A stretch of 25,825 nucleotides of DNA from Methanobacteriota archaeon (GCA_023434825.1 JAEYSH010000047.1:1-25825), one strand, 5' to 3'; shown: positions 8,521 to 16,112, counted from the stretch's first letter. The notes: generated from the letters alone by a model not told the origin. Program-made: numbers and translations.

Positions 8521-9021
8521 ATGAAAGGAAAAGCTTGGAAATTTGGCGATGATATTGATACAGATCTAATAGTTCCTGGAAGATATCTAGTACTCCGGGA
8601 CGAAAAAGAGCTCGCTGCTTGTGCAATGGAAGGCTGTGACCCTGAATTTGCAAAAAATGTAAAACCTGGAGATATAATGGTTGGAGGCAGAAATTTCGGC
8701 TGCGGTTCATCAAGAGAACATGCTCCAATTGCTATTAAAGGTGCAGGTATTTCTGCAGTTGTTGCAGAATCATTTGCAAGAATTTTTTACAGAAATTCTA
8801 TTAACATAGGCCTTCCATTAATTGAAATAAAAGGTATATCTAAACACGTTTCCCAAGGAGATGAACTTGAAATAGACATGGAAGCGGGTATTTTAAAGAA
8901 CATTACCACTGGTGAAGAGTTCGAGATTAAAGGATTACCTGAATTCATGGTTGAAATACTGGAAGAAGGCGGATTAATTCCTTATTTAAAAGGCCACATT
9001 GATGAAATAAAAGGAAAATAA
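8521..9021 (+). CDS. leuD: 3-isopropylmalate dehydratase small subunit
   Basis: This 166-residue swivel-domain subunit partners the large subunit encoded just upstream (8-bp gap, GGTGAT ribosome binding site). The family opening WKFGDDIDTDLIVPGRYL is at 6-23 and the GRNFGCGSSREHAP block at 56-69 is intact. The substrate-loop residues are Tyr22-Leu23-Val24-Leu25. From the characterised Methanocaldococcus jannaschii enzymes, the homoaconitase small subunit has an Arg in this loop (YLRT) whereas isopropylmalate isomerase carries hydrophobic residues. Val24-Leu25 therefore points to the leucine pathway. This is inference from a recalled motif, not an assay. Confidence 0.88.
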   Translation: MKGKAWKFGDDIDTDLIVPGRYLVLRDEKELAACAMEGCDPEFAKNVKPGDIMVGGRNFGCGSSREHAPIAIKGAGISAVVAESFARIFYRNSINIGLPLIEIKGISKHVSQGDELEIDMEAGILKNITTGEEFEIKGLPEFMVEILEEGGLIPYLKGHIDEIKGK

Positions 9022-9084
9022 GTAAAAATTAAAGTTATATAGAGCATATTTGATAATGTTCAAATTTATTAAAAAGGTGTTTTT

Positions 9085-10074
9085 ATGTATAAGATAGCCG
9101 TAATACCTGGTGATGGTATTGGAAAAGAAGTAATGGAAGCAACATTACACATATTAGAAGCTTTAGACGTTGCATTTGATTACACATTTGCAGATGCTGG
9201 AGATGAGTACGAAGAAGTCTCAGGTATCGCATTACCCCAAGAAACAATTGATATAGTAAAAAATTCCCAAGCATGTTTATTCGGAGCTGCTGGAGAATCT
9301 GCAGCCGATGTTATTGTTAAATTAAGACAGGAATTAGACCTTTATGTTAATTTACGTCCTGTTAAATCATACCCCGGAACAAAAAGTCTTTATGATGATT
9401 TAGATTTTGTTATTGTAAGGGAAAACACTGAAGGAATGTACATTGGTATTGAGGAAGAAACAGAAGAAGGCGCTACCGCTTTAAGAGTTATAACCAAAAA
9501 AGCGAGTGAAAGAATTAGCAGATTTGCTTTTGATTACGCTAAAAAGAATGGTAGGGGCAAAGTAACAGCAGTACATAAAGCTAATGTTCTTAAAAAGACT
9601 GATGGATTATTCAGAGATACTTTTTATGAAGTTTCAAAAGATTACAGCGATATTGAAACTGATGACCGTTATGTTGATGCAACAGCGATGTTTTTCTTAA
9701 CAAACCCTCATATGTTTGATGTTATAGTAACAACAAACTTATTTGGAGATATTTTATCAGACGAAGGTGCAGGACTTGTTGGAGGATTAGGATTAATACC
9801 TTCAGCTAATATTGGAGAAAAAACAGGAATATTTGAACCAGTTCATGGATCTGCACCTAATCATGCAGGTAAAAACACAGCAAATCCTTCTGCAATGATT
9901 CTTTCTGCTGTAATGATGCTTGATTATCTTGAAGAAGATGAAGCTGCGCGAACAGTTGAAAATGCTTTAGTTGAAGTTTTAGCTGAAAGTAAAGTAGTAA
10001 CAGGGGACCTTGGTGGAAATGCTTCCACAATGGACATGGCTCGAGAAGTTAGAAACAAAATAGATGGTAAATAA
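9085..10074 (+). CDS. leuB: 3-isopropylmalate dehydrogenase (isocitrate/isopropylmalate dehydrogenase family)
   Basis: This 329-residue NAD-dependent beta-decarboxylating dehydrogenase fits oxidation of 3-isopropylmalate in leucine synthesis. Visible blocks are IPGDGIGKEV (7-16), LDLYVNLRPVKS (85-96, substrate arginines), VRENTEGMYIG (111-121), AVHKANVLKKTDGLF, DILSDEGAGLVGGLG (Mg-binding aspartates) and EPVHGSAPNHAGKNTANP (nucleotide site). The archaeal homoisocitrate dehydrogenase AksF is very similar, and RENTEG does not separate them. Position right after leuCD (63-bp gap) is the main reason for leuB. AAGGTG precedes the ATG. Confidence 0.83.
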   Translation: MYKIAVIPGDGIGKEVMEATLHILEALDVAFDYTFADAGDEYEEVSGIALPQETIDIVKNSQACLFGAAGESAADVIVKLRQELDLYVNLRPVKSYPGTKSLYDDLDFVIVRENTEGMYIGIEEETEEGATALRVITKKASERISRFAFDYAKKNGRGKVTAVHKANVLKKTDGLFRDTFYEVSKDYSDIETDDRYVDATAMFFLTNPHMFDVIVTTNLFGDILSDEGAGLVGGLGLIPSANIGEKTGIFEPVHGSAPNHAGKNTANPSAMILSAVMMLDYLEEDEAARTVENALVEVLAESKVVTGDLGGNASTMDMAREVRNKIDGK

Positions 10075-10099
10075 TTAAATATAAACAGGAGTTTAAGTT

Positions 10100-11305
10100 A
10101 TGGACAATTCGGGTATTAATATTAGATCAGATATCCCTATGCTGGAAGAATTAATCTATCTGGATGCTGCAAGTACCACACCAACTCCTGAACCGGTAGT
10201 AAGAGCCATGTGTGATTACTACCGTCACTTTAATGCCAATATTGGAAGGGGCGCCTATAAAACTGCTGTTAAAGCAACCAATAAATTTGAAAATGCAAGA
10301 GAGACAATTTCAAAATTCATTGGCGCAGCTAAAAATGAAGTGATATTTACAAAAAATACCACAGAAGCAATAAATCTGGTTGCTAATGGGATTTCATTTA
10401 AAAAAGGAGATTCCATAATTGTTCCAAATATAGAGCACCATTCCAATTTTTTACCATGGCTTAACTTAAAAGAAAAGGGAATTGACTTAATTGTTGTAAA
10501 ATCGGATAAATATGGAATAATTAATTCTGCAGACATTGAAAAAGCAGTTGATGATACAACAAAACTTATCGCAACAACTCATATTTCTAATTCTATTGGC
10601 TCATCTCAACCAATTTATGAAATAGGAAACATTGCAGAAGAAAATGATATTTTGTATTTAATTGACGCTGCACAATCTGCGGGACATACTAAATTTGATG
10701 TAAAGGAAACTAAAGCAGATTTTGTTTCGTTCCCCGGTCATAAAGGACTTTTAGGGCCTGTTGGAACAGGATTTTTATATTGTAAAAATGAGGTTGCAGA
10801 TAGCCTTAAACCAATAAATCTCGGTGGTGGAACAGTATCTAACGTTACAGAGAACGATTTTGAGCTTGAAGATGTCCCTGGAAAATTTGAAGGCGGTACT
10901 CAAAATATAGCAGGTATAATAGGCCTTGGAGCTGCTGTAAAGTATGTTAGCGAAATTGGAATTGAAAGAATTGAAAAACACAGTATAAATCTTACAAAAT
11001 ATATGTATGATGGAATTAACGCTATAGACAACACAATATGCTATGGTAATCCTGAAAATATTCATGGGATTGTTGCATTTAATATAGATGGCATGAATTC
11101 GCATGATGTTTCAAAAATACTAGATGAAATCAAAAATATTTGTGTTAGAAGTGGTTATCACTGTGCAATTCCTGCAATAAGACATATTGGCGCAGATGCA
11201 CTTGGGGGTACAGTTAGAGCATCTGTTCACTATTATAATACAAAAGAAGAAATAGATGTATTAGTAGAAACTGTAGATGAAATATCTAAGTTTGCGGGGA
11301 GTTAA
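10100..11305 (+). CDS. cysteine desulfurase, SufS/CsdA-like class V aminotransferase
   Basis: This 401-residue PLP enzyme is of the SufS-type (group II) cysteine desulfurase family. It removes sulfur from cysteine as a protein-bound persulfide for Fe-S clusters or other sulfur acceptors. Lys215 in FPGHKGLLGP is the Schiff-base lysine and Asp189 in LIDAAQSAGH contacts the PLP ring. IEHHSNFLPW (111-120) provides the stacking histidine, and Cys355 in RSGYHCA is the persulfide-forming cysteine. GGTVRASVHYYNT (369-381) is the typical C-terminal block. It sits 25 bp after leuB in the same direction; the Fe-S isomerase LeuCD is a plausible but unproven beneficiary. A tandem hairpin follows the stop codon. 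Confidence 0.88.
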   Translation: MDNSGINIRSDIPMLEELIYLDAASTTPTPEPVVRAMCDYYRHFNANIGRGAYKTAVKATNKFENARETISKFIGAAKNEVIFTKNTTEAINLVANGISFKKGDSIIVPNIEHHSNFLPWLNLKEKGIDLIVVKSDKYGIINSADIEKAVDDTTKLIATTHISNSIGSSQPIYEIGNIAEENDILYLIDAAQSAGHTKFDVKETKADFVSFPGHKGLLGPVGTGFLYCKNEVADSLKPINLGGGTVSNVTENDFELEDVPGKFEGGTQNIAGIIGLGAAVKYVSEIGIERIEKHSINLTKYMYDGINAIDNTICYGNPENIHGIVAFNIDGMNSHDVSKILDEIKNICVRSGYHCAIPAIRHIGADALGGTVRASVHYYNTKEEIDVLVETVDEISKFAGS

Positions 11306-11346
11306 GAAATTATGGATTTCTGACCCCCTGAAAATAAAATTTTCAG
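11297..11346 (+). other. two consecutive stem-loops at the 3' end of the cysteine desulfurase gene
   Basis: The first stem pairs GGGG (11297-11300) and AGAAAT (11305-11310) with ATTTCT (11316-11321) and CCCC (11324-11327), spanning the stop codon. The second is a perfect 8-bp stem CTGAAAAT/ATTTTCAG (11328-11346) with an AAA loop. No T-tract follows, so it could be a processing or mRNA-stability element rather than a terminator. Confidence 0.45.
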
Positions 11347-11393
11347 AGAATGAAAAAACAGCTATTAAAATCTAAGATATTGGAGGTTAGATT

Positions 11394-11480
11394 ATGGAAA
11401 GACCACAACTTATAGCATTATTTATAATATTTATAATGGTTTTCAGTGCTGTTGCATATGCAATATTAATGGTAATATAA
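11394..11480 (+). CDS. 28-residue single-pass membrane peptide
   Basis: This short gene reads MERPQLIALF and continues into an unbroken hydrophobic stretch (IIFIMVFSAVAYAILMVI) to the C-terminus, enough for one membrane helix. The case for translation is a near-perfect ribosome binding site, GGAGGT at 11382-11387, 6 bases before the ATG, in an otherwise empty stretch between the cysteine desulfurase and ribH. The charged N-terminus suggests the N-terminus faces the cytoplasm or the interface. No family was recognised and no function is proposed. It is co-directional with both neighbours. Confidence 0.6.
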   Translation: MERPQLIALFIIFIMVFSAVAYAILMVI

Positions 11481-11540
11481 TTGAACAGCATTAATATATG
11501 TTAATGGCCAAATTGAATTATAATTAATTTCATATTTATC

Positions 11541-11612
11541 AACCTTACAAATCTTTATTTTGCAAGGTTAATTGGAGCATTCAAAATTTGTTTTGGAGCC
11601 CAAAATTGGAGG
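11541..11612 (+). promoter_or_regulatory. structured ribH leader with ribosome-site-proximal hairpin
   Basis: Upstream of ribH there are two stems. One pairs AACCTT-A-CAAA (11541-11551) with TTTG-C-AAGGTT (11559-11569). The other is a perfect TTTTGG/CCAAAA stem (11591-11605, AGC loop), which ends directly at the TTGGAGG ribosome binding site (11606-11612). A/T boxes at about 11518-11539 could be the promoter. The rest of 11481-11618 holds nothing else recognisable. Confidence 0.4.
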
Positions 11613-11618
11613 TTTAAA

Positions 11619-12029
11619 ATGGTAAAAGTCAGATTAGGAGCAGTAGTAGCAGAATTTAACTATGATATAACAAGTATGATGCTGGAATTAGCTAAAGAGC
11701 ATGCTAAGTTTTTAGATTCCGAAATTACAAAGGTAATTACAGTGCCTGGTGTTTTTGATATGCCACTAGCCATAAAAAAGCTGATTCAAGAGGATGATAT
11801 AGATGCAATTATAACTATCGGTGCAGTTATTGAAGGTGCAACATCACACGATGAAATAGTTGTTCAACACGCTTCACGTAAAATAGCCGATCTAGCACTT
11901 GAATATGATAAACCAGTAGCTTTAGGAATATCTGGACCTGGAATGACACGTTTAGAAGCACATCAACGTGTTGATTACGGTAAACGTGCCGTTGAAGCTG
12001 CAGTAAAAATGTGTGACAGGTTAAAATAA
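11619..12029 (+). CDS. ribH: 6,7-dimethyl-8-ribityllumazine synthase
   Basis: This 136-residue archaeal lumazine synthase condenses 5-amino-6-ribitylamino-uracil with 3,4-dihydroxy-2-butanone 4-phosphate, the penultimate step of riboflavin synthesis (needed for F420 precursors' relatives, FAD and FMN). Family marks are AEFNYDITSMM (11-21), PGVFDMP (43-49), GAVIEGATSHDEIV (68-81) with the catalytic-type His77, and the C-terminal GKRAVEAAVKM. The length fits the short archaeal form, which assembles into shells. GGAGG lies 7 bases before the ATG, preceded by a structured leader. A T-rich tail (about 12030-12045, CCTTTTTCTTTTT) may end its transcript. Confidence 0.95.
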   Translation: MVKVRLGAVVAEFNYDITSMMLELAKEHAKFLDSEITKVITVPGVFDMPLAIKKLIQEDDIDAIITIGAVIEGATSHDEIVVQHASRKIADLALEYDKPVALGISGPGMTRLEAHQRVDYGKRAVEAAVKMCDRLK

Positions 12030-12111
12030 AACCTTTTTCTTTTTAATTTAAAAATTAATTTATTTTGGAAATTAAAATTTATTAAAATTAATTTATTTAA
12101 ATGGGGATAAT

Positions 12112-13044
12112 ATGGAAATACTAACACCTCAAGACCTTAAAGAAAAATTTAAAGATCCATGGATCGCGCCGTACAAAAAAGTCCTTACAATGGTTGATGA
12201 TGACCATGTAGAAATCGTTGAATACCACCCCTGCATTGGCGGCTCTGAATGGATGGTTTACCAATATGAAAGGTCCAGTAACATTGTTGAAAGTGCTAAA
12301 AGAGATGGAAATAAGCACACTTATTTTACAAAAATTGGTAAAAGTGATTTAAACCTTAAAGCAAGCTTTTCTGCAGCAGGAATAGAAGAAGTAAGCGTTG
12401 AAGGCGATGAAGTTAAAGTAATTCATGCAGGACTTGCAGGTGCAGGTGTAGGCGCTGCAATGTGCCGTGGAATGGCGGAAGGAGTTAAAAGAGTAGAGCT
12501 TTATGATATAGGTGGCGGTTCAAAGGTCGGAAGAGCAGCAGTAATAACTCCAAAGCTTGAAAAAGTAGTAATTGGTATTGATGATACTGATACCAAAGAA
12601 ACTGGGGCTACATGGACTCTTGCAAATAATGTGGGCTTTGAACTTTCTAAAATGGGTTTTGAATATATAGATCATGTAATTGTACAGCTTTATCCTCATA
12701 ATCCAAATAAAACTCAAAATTGTGTTGCAATAGCGTTAGTATTTGCTGTAAAACCTGGTGAAAGAGATAAACTTATAGAAGAAGCACGTAAATTGTTTAA
12801 AAAAAATACTTTATCTGAAAAAACTTCCATGGCAATTTTAGATGGCCTTAAAATTCCACAAGAGCTTAGAGATTATGCTGATGCAGCTAAAAAATCTATG
12901 ATTACACTGGAAGAAGCAGAAAAAGTTGGAAATGATTTAGGAATTCAATTTGTAGAAGTTACTGGTCCTCAAGGGAAAATAGGCGCTCTTGCAGCTTTAG
13001 GTTTATATAATGATATTAAAGAGGCAGTGAAGGTTTATTATTAA
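12112..13044 (+). CDS. methanogenesis marker protein 11
   Basis: This 310-residue protein matches the methanogenesis marker 11 family, found essentially only in methanogens and their relatives and without an established function. The N-terminal domain has a YHPCIGGSEWMVYQYERSS block (38-56). A Gly-rich stretch HAGLAGAGVGAAMCRGMAEG is at 105-124. The C-terminal half starts with VVIGIDDTDTKETGATW (152-168), the GIDDTD motif of the TiaS (tRNA-Ile2 agmatinylcytidine synthase)-like fold, which suggests nucleotide binding. No membrane segment or signal peptide is present. GGGGAT precedes the ATG. The gene is convergent with the glycosyltransferase gene. Confidence 0.88.
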   Translation: MEILTPQDLKEKFKDPWIAPYKKVLTMVDDDHVEIVEYHPCIGGSEWMVYQYERSSNIVESAKRDGNKHTYFTKIGKSDLNLKASFSAAGIEEVSVEGDEVKVIHAGLAGAGVGAAMCRGMAEGVKRVELYDIGGGSKVGRAAVITPKLEKVVIGIDDTDTKETGATWTLANNVGFELSKMGFEYIDHVIVQLYPHNPNKTQNCVAIALVFAVKPGERDKLIEEARKLFKKNTLSEKTSMAILDGLKIPQELRDYADAAKKSMITLEEAEKVGNDLGIQFVEVTGPQGKIGALAALGLYNDIKEAVKVYY

Positions 13045-13054
13045 CATTTGAATT

Positions 13055-13085
13055 TAAAAAAATTGAGATTTATTTTAACCTCAAT
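13055..13085 (-). terminator. terminator of the glycosyltransferase gene
   Basis: Reading the minus strand, ATTGAG (13085-13080) pairs with CTCAAT (13067-13062) around a 12-base loop and is followed by T-rich sequence (TTTTTTT, about 13061-13055). It lies 4 bases past the glycosyltransferase stop and also separates it from the convergent marker 11 gene. Confidence 0.55.
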
Positions 13086-13088
13086 CTT

Positions 13089-14825
13089 TTAATCGTTATC
13101 TAGAATAAGATTTATGAACTTACCTCTATCTATTGGTGCAAAATAAACATTGGAATCAGCAGCACCATCAATTTCTATTTTAATTATGCTGTTACCCCAG
13201 TAAACATAAACTGTTTTAGAGGGGTCATTTTTGTTTATATTAACGGTTTTGTATTTTACATTGTTAATATAGATTCCATATGTTCCATTTTTTACTATTC
13301 CAACACTACTACCTACTTTTTGTCCATCAACATATATATTAACTGCTTTGCCTTTTTCTGAGCTTGGATTTAGTATTAAACCTTCCTTAACTTCTAAATT
13401 ATATTGATTATTAAAGCCAGGATCTAATGGCAGTGATTTTTCTGCATAGGTGTTTTTAAATATGTTTCTAAGGTTTCCATCAGGTATAACTGTTCCTGTA
13501 TTTAATCCCATAGAAATTCTTGCATCTAATGGCATTCTAATTATATTATTTTCTCCCGGCCGTGTTTCATTAAGAATGTATTTTTTATTATTTATGTAGA
13601 TTAAATCACCATAGCTGAATTCTAATGTGCTCATAGCTTCCATGGGCATTCTTATAATGGTATTTTCATTTTCTAAAGCACTGTCTACGGGATATGGTCC
13701 TCTTACATCCACATTGGTCTGTGTTCCCCAGGAAATAACTAAATTGCTGGGGGCGGGCTGTATTGAAATTTTACCTCCATCGTAATGTACGTATCCAACA
13801 AAACTGAAAATCATGGCAATTAATATCAATGCCGAAACAAGAATTGGAAAATGCATGTAAATAAATGATTTCAAAGCAGGAGATTTACTGTCTGATTTTT
13901 TGAGAATTTTAAATGATCTTCTTATTATTTTAAAGGTGTAGAAAAGTGCAATAATAAGTCCCACAATTAAAAGAATTGCCCCAATAACTGCAGGGATTTT
14001 ATTAATAAAGAAAATGGAGAAAAGACCTAATGATGTGAGAGAAAGGCCTAAAATACTCATTCTTATATATTTTCCAACGGTATCCATCATTGAAACTCTA
14101 CCGTATTCTATTGCTCTATCAACAATTGTTCTTACAACTTCATTGGCCATTCTATTTAAACCGGTAATAGGTGAATGTGTGTGTTCAATTTGGCCAATAT
14201 CTACCTCTTTAACCCTCATACCTTGAGCATCTGCATCAAGAACAATACCCACATCTACTCCGTAGTCTTCTTCAAACTCTATGCGGTTTAAAAATGTTCT
14301 TTTAGCAGCAAATTGTCCGCTTAAGGGCTGATCAAACTTTAATTCGGGAAAAAATGAATTTAATAACGGTTTAGCAGTTAATTCAGTTACTCTTCCAGCT
14401 TTTCTTTTAAATTTTGTTTTGGTTACATCTGCTCTTCCATCTAATATGGGTATAATCATTTTTTTAATCTGCTCTGAGCTTATGTTATGTAAGTCTGCAT
14501 CAATAAATGCTACTACATCGCCTTTAGATTTCTTAAAACCTGTTTTTAAGGCAGCACCTTTTCCAGAATTTTTCTTATGGCTTATGACTATTGCACCGGC
14601 TTTTTCAGCAAGTTGAGCAGTTTGGTCTGTTGACCCATCATCAACGACTATTACCTCATCAACTATATTAATAGCCTTAACTACTTTAATAACGGCTTCA
14701 ACAGTTGCTGACTCGTTATATGCTGGTATAACAATAGAAACTGTCATTTTATGGTTTGAACTCTTGTTTTTTATAGAAGCAACTAATAAGACAAAAAGCA
14801 GAATAATCCATGACAAAACGTACAC
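13089..14825 (-). CDS. membrane-anchored family 2 glycosyltransferase with a C-terminal external domain
   Basis: This 578-residue protein has an N-terminal helix (about 3-18), then a GT-A catalytic domain (28-225) with VSIVIPAYNES, VVDDGSTD (61-68) and the metal-binding FIDADLHN (107-114). Helices follow at about 256-274, 278-299 and 326-346, and then about 230 residues likely outside the cell. The GT domain resembles dolichol-phosphate mannose/glucose synthases, so a role in surface polysaccharide or lipid-linked sugars is plausible. The tail holds internal repeats (IIRMP at 390-394 and 428-432; IYINN at 409-413 and 518-522). The start codon is GTG with ATTTATAAAA (14850-14841) about 20 bases upstream, suggesting a very short leader. 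Met27 is a less likely start. Confidence 0.85.
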   Translation of the reverse strand: MYVLSWIILLFVLLVASIKNKSSNHKMTVSIVIPAYNESATVEAVIKVVKAINIVDEVIVVDDGSTDQTAQLAEKAGAIVISHKKNSGKGAALKTGFKKSKGDVVAFIDADLHNISSEQIKKMIIPILDGRADVTKTKFKRKAGRVTELTAKPLLNSFFPELKFDQPLSGQFAAKRTFLNRIEFEEDYGVDVGIVLDADAQGMRVKEVDIGQIEHTHSPITGLNRMANEVVRTIVDRAIEYGRVSMMDTVGKYIRMSILGLSLTSLGLFSIFFINKIPAVIGAILLIVGLIIALFYTFKIIRRSFKILKKSDSKSPALKSFIYMHFPILVSALILIAMIFSFVGYVHYDGGKISIQPAPSNLVISWGTQTNVDVRGPYPVDSALENENTIIRMPMEAMSTLEFSYGDLIYINNKKYILNETRPGENNIIRMPLDARISMGLNTGTVIPDGNLRNIFKNTYAEKSLPLDPGFNNQYNLEVKEGLILNPSSEKGKAVNIYVDGQKVGSSVGIVKNGTYGIYINNVKYKTVNINKNDPSKTVYVYWGNSIIKIEIDGAADSNVYFAPIDRGKFINLILDND

Positions 14826-14932
14826 CTCAAACTTCTGAAATTTTATAAATAATGCAAATCATATTTGAAATATCTAACATCATTTTGATTTACATACATA
14901 ATAAATTATGCATTAAAAATTGAAGGTGTAAA

Positions 14933-15958
14933 ATGAAACCAAGAGTCATGATATTACTGGGAAGCGCTTCTGATTTTGGGGTAGCGGAAAAAGCAATAGA
15001 TATTTTAGAAACACTAAAAATTCCATATGACGTTAAAGTAGCATCAGCACATAGAACTCATGAAAAAGTGAAAAAAATAGTCATGAAAGCAACTGATGAA
15101 GGAATAGAGGCTTTTATAGGAATAGCTGGGCTTTCTGCGCATTTGCCCGGAATGATAGCTGCAAATACTCATAAACCTGTGGTTGGAGTGCCAGTAGATG
15201 TCAAATTAGGAGGATTAGATGCTTTATTTGCATCAGCTCAAATGCCATTAGGAGCTCCAGTAGCCACTGTAGGTATTGACCGAGGAGAAAACGCTGCAAT
15301 ACTTGCTGCACAGATAATTGGAATTCACGATGAAGATGTAAGAAAGAGGGTTTCTTCCATGAGGGGTTCCTTTTTTGAAAAAATAGCTGCAGATGAAAGA
15401 AATCTTGTTGAAAATATTCAAGGAGATTATTATTCTCCTCAATCAGCTATTCCTGAAGATGAATTAAAAAATGAAGATTTATCAAAAGAACATGTTTTGG
15501 ATGAAATAAAGGATATTGATGTGGCTATAATTGCAGGAAGTTACTCAGACATTAAGGTAGCGAAGAAAACTACTAATTTCCTTGATAAGATGGATGTAAA
15601 TTATGATTTCAGTGTTGTATCTCCTATAAGATACCCTAATCGATTTGAAGATTATTTAAAGAAGGTTAAAAACGCAAAACTATTCATAGCCATAACTGGA
15701 TTATCAGCTCATGTAACTGGCGCAATAGTAGCGTATACAGAAAAACCGGTAATAGGAGTTCCATGTTCTATCAGAATGGATGGAATGGACGCGCTGCTTT
15801 CAATGATTAATATGCCTCCAGGAGTACCTGTTGGTACTTTGGGAGTGGATAATGGGGGTAATGCAGCAATAGTCGCTGCTGAAATGCTTGGATTAAACAA
15901 TAAGAATATTGAAAAAGATATTAAACGGTTTAAAGGAAATATTGAATGTACTAACTAA
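14933..15958 (+). CDS. purE: PurE-type AIR carboxylase / N5-CAIR mutase, two-domain fusion
   Basis: This 341-residue protein has two PurE domains in tandem (about 1-145 and 194-335), acting in de novo purine synthesis on 5-aminoimidazole ribonucleotide. Domain 1 has GSASD (10-14), SAHRT (38-42) with the catalytic-type His40, AGLSAHLPGM (65-74) and GGLDALFASAQMP (93-105). Domain 2 keeps GSYSD (202-206), TGLSAHVTG and GMDALLSMINMPPG, but has SPIRYP where SAHRTP is expected, so the histidine is missing. Two-domain PurE proteins are known from Methanothermobacter. AAGGTG precedes the ATG. The gene is divergent from the glycosyltransferase and 19 bp ahead of a small membrane-protein gene. Confidence 0.92.
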   Translation: MKPRVMILLGSASDFGVAEKAIDILETLKIPYDVKVASAHRTHEKVKKIVMKATDEGIEAFIGIAGLSAHLPGMIAANTHKPVVGVPVDVKLGGLDALFASAQMPLGAPVATVGIDRGENAAILAAQIIGIHDEDVRKRVSSMRGSFFEKIAADERNLVENIQGDYYSPQSAIPEDELKNEDLSKEHVLDEIKDIDVAIIAGSYSDIKVAKKTTNFLDKMDVNYDFSVVSPIRYPNRFEDYLKKVKNAKLFIAITGLSAHVTGAIVAYTEKPVIGVPCSIRMDGMDALLSMINMPPGVPVGTLGVDNGGNAAIVAAEMLGLNNKNIEKDIKRFKGNIECTN

Positions 15959-15977
15959 TTATTACGCAGGGACTTAC

Positions 15978-16112
15978 ATGAAGAAGGAAAATAACGAGCA
16001 AAATGAGAAAATTTGTTATAATGGAACGTGCGGGTGTTCTGTAACTTATATTTGGCTAGGAGTTGCGGTTATTTTATTTGTGATGGCTGCTGCAGTAATG
16101 TTAGGGAAGTAG
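15978..16112 (+). CDS. 44-residue Cys-containing single-pass membrane protein
   Basis: The reading frame opens further upstream (15909, inside purE), but AGGGA at 15968-15972 and codon placement favour the ATG at 15978. The product starts with a polar, charged stretch ([12 protein letters not shown]) and a Cys cluster [10 protein letters not shown] (Cys14, Cys19, Cys21). One strongly hydrophobic helix, about residues 24-41, then ends in LGK. Its stop overlaps the ribosome binding site of ubiD, and purE ends 19 bp upstream, so it is likely co-transcribed and possibly translationally coupled. No family was recognised. Metal or Fe-S binding by the cysteines is only a possibility. Confidence 0.65.
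   Translation: MKKENNEQNEKICYNGTCGCSVTYIWLGVAVILFVMAAAVMLGK

Noticed and set aside
11350..11415. ORF of 21 codons (MKKQLLKS) before the small membrane peptide
   Set aside because: It has no ribosome binding site and runs across the strong site of the next ORF in another frame.
15909..15977. Longer form of the 44-residue membrane protein starting inside purE
   Set aside because: The extension overlaps purE coding sequence and lacks a ribosome binding site; AGGGA precedes the ATG at 15978.
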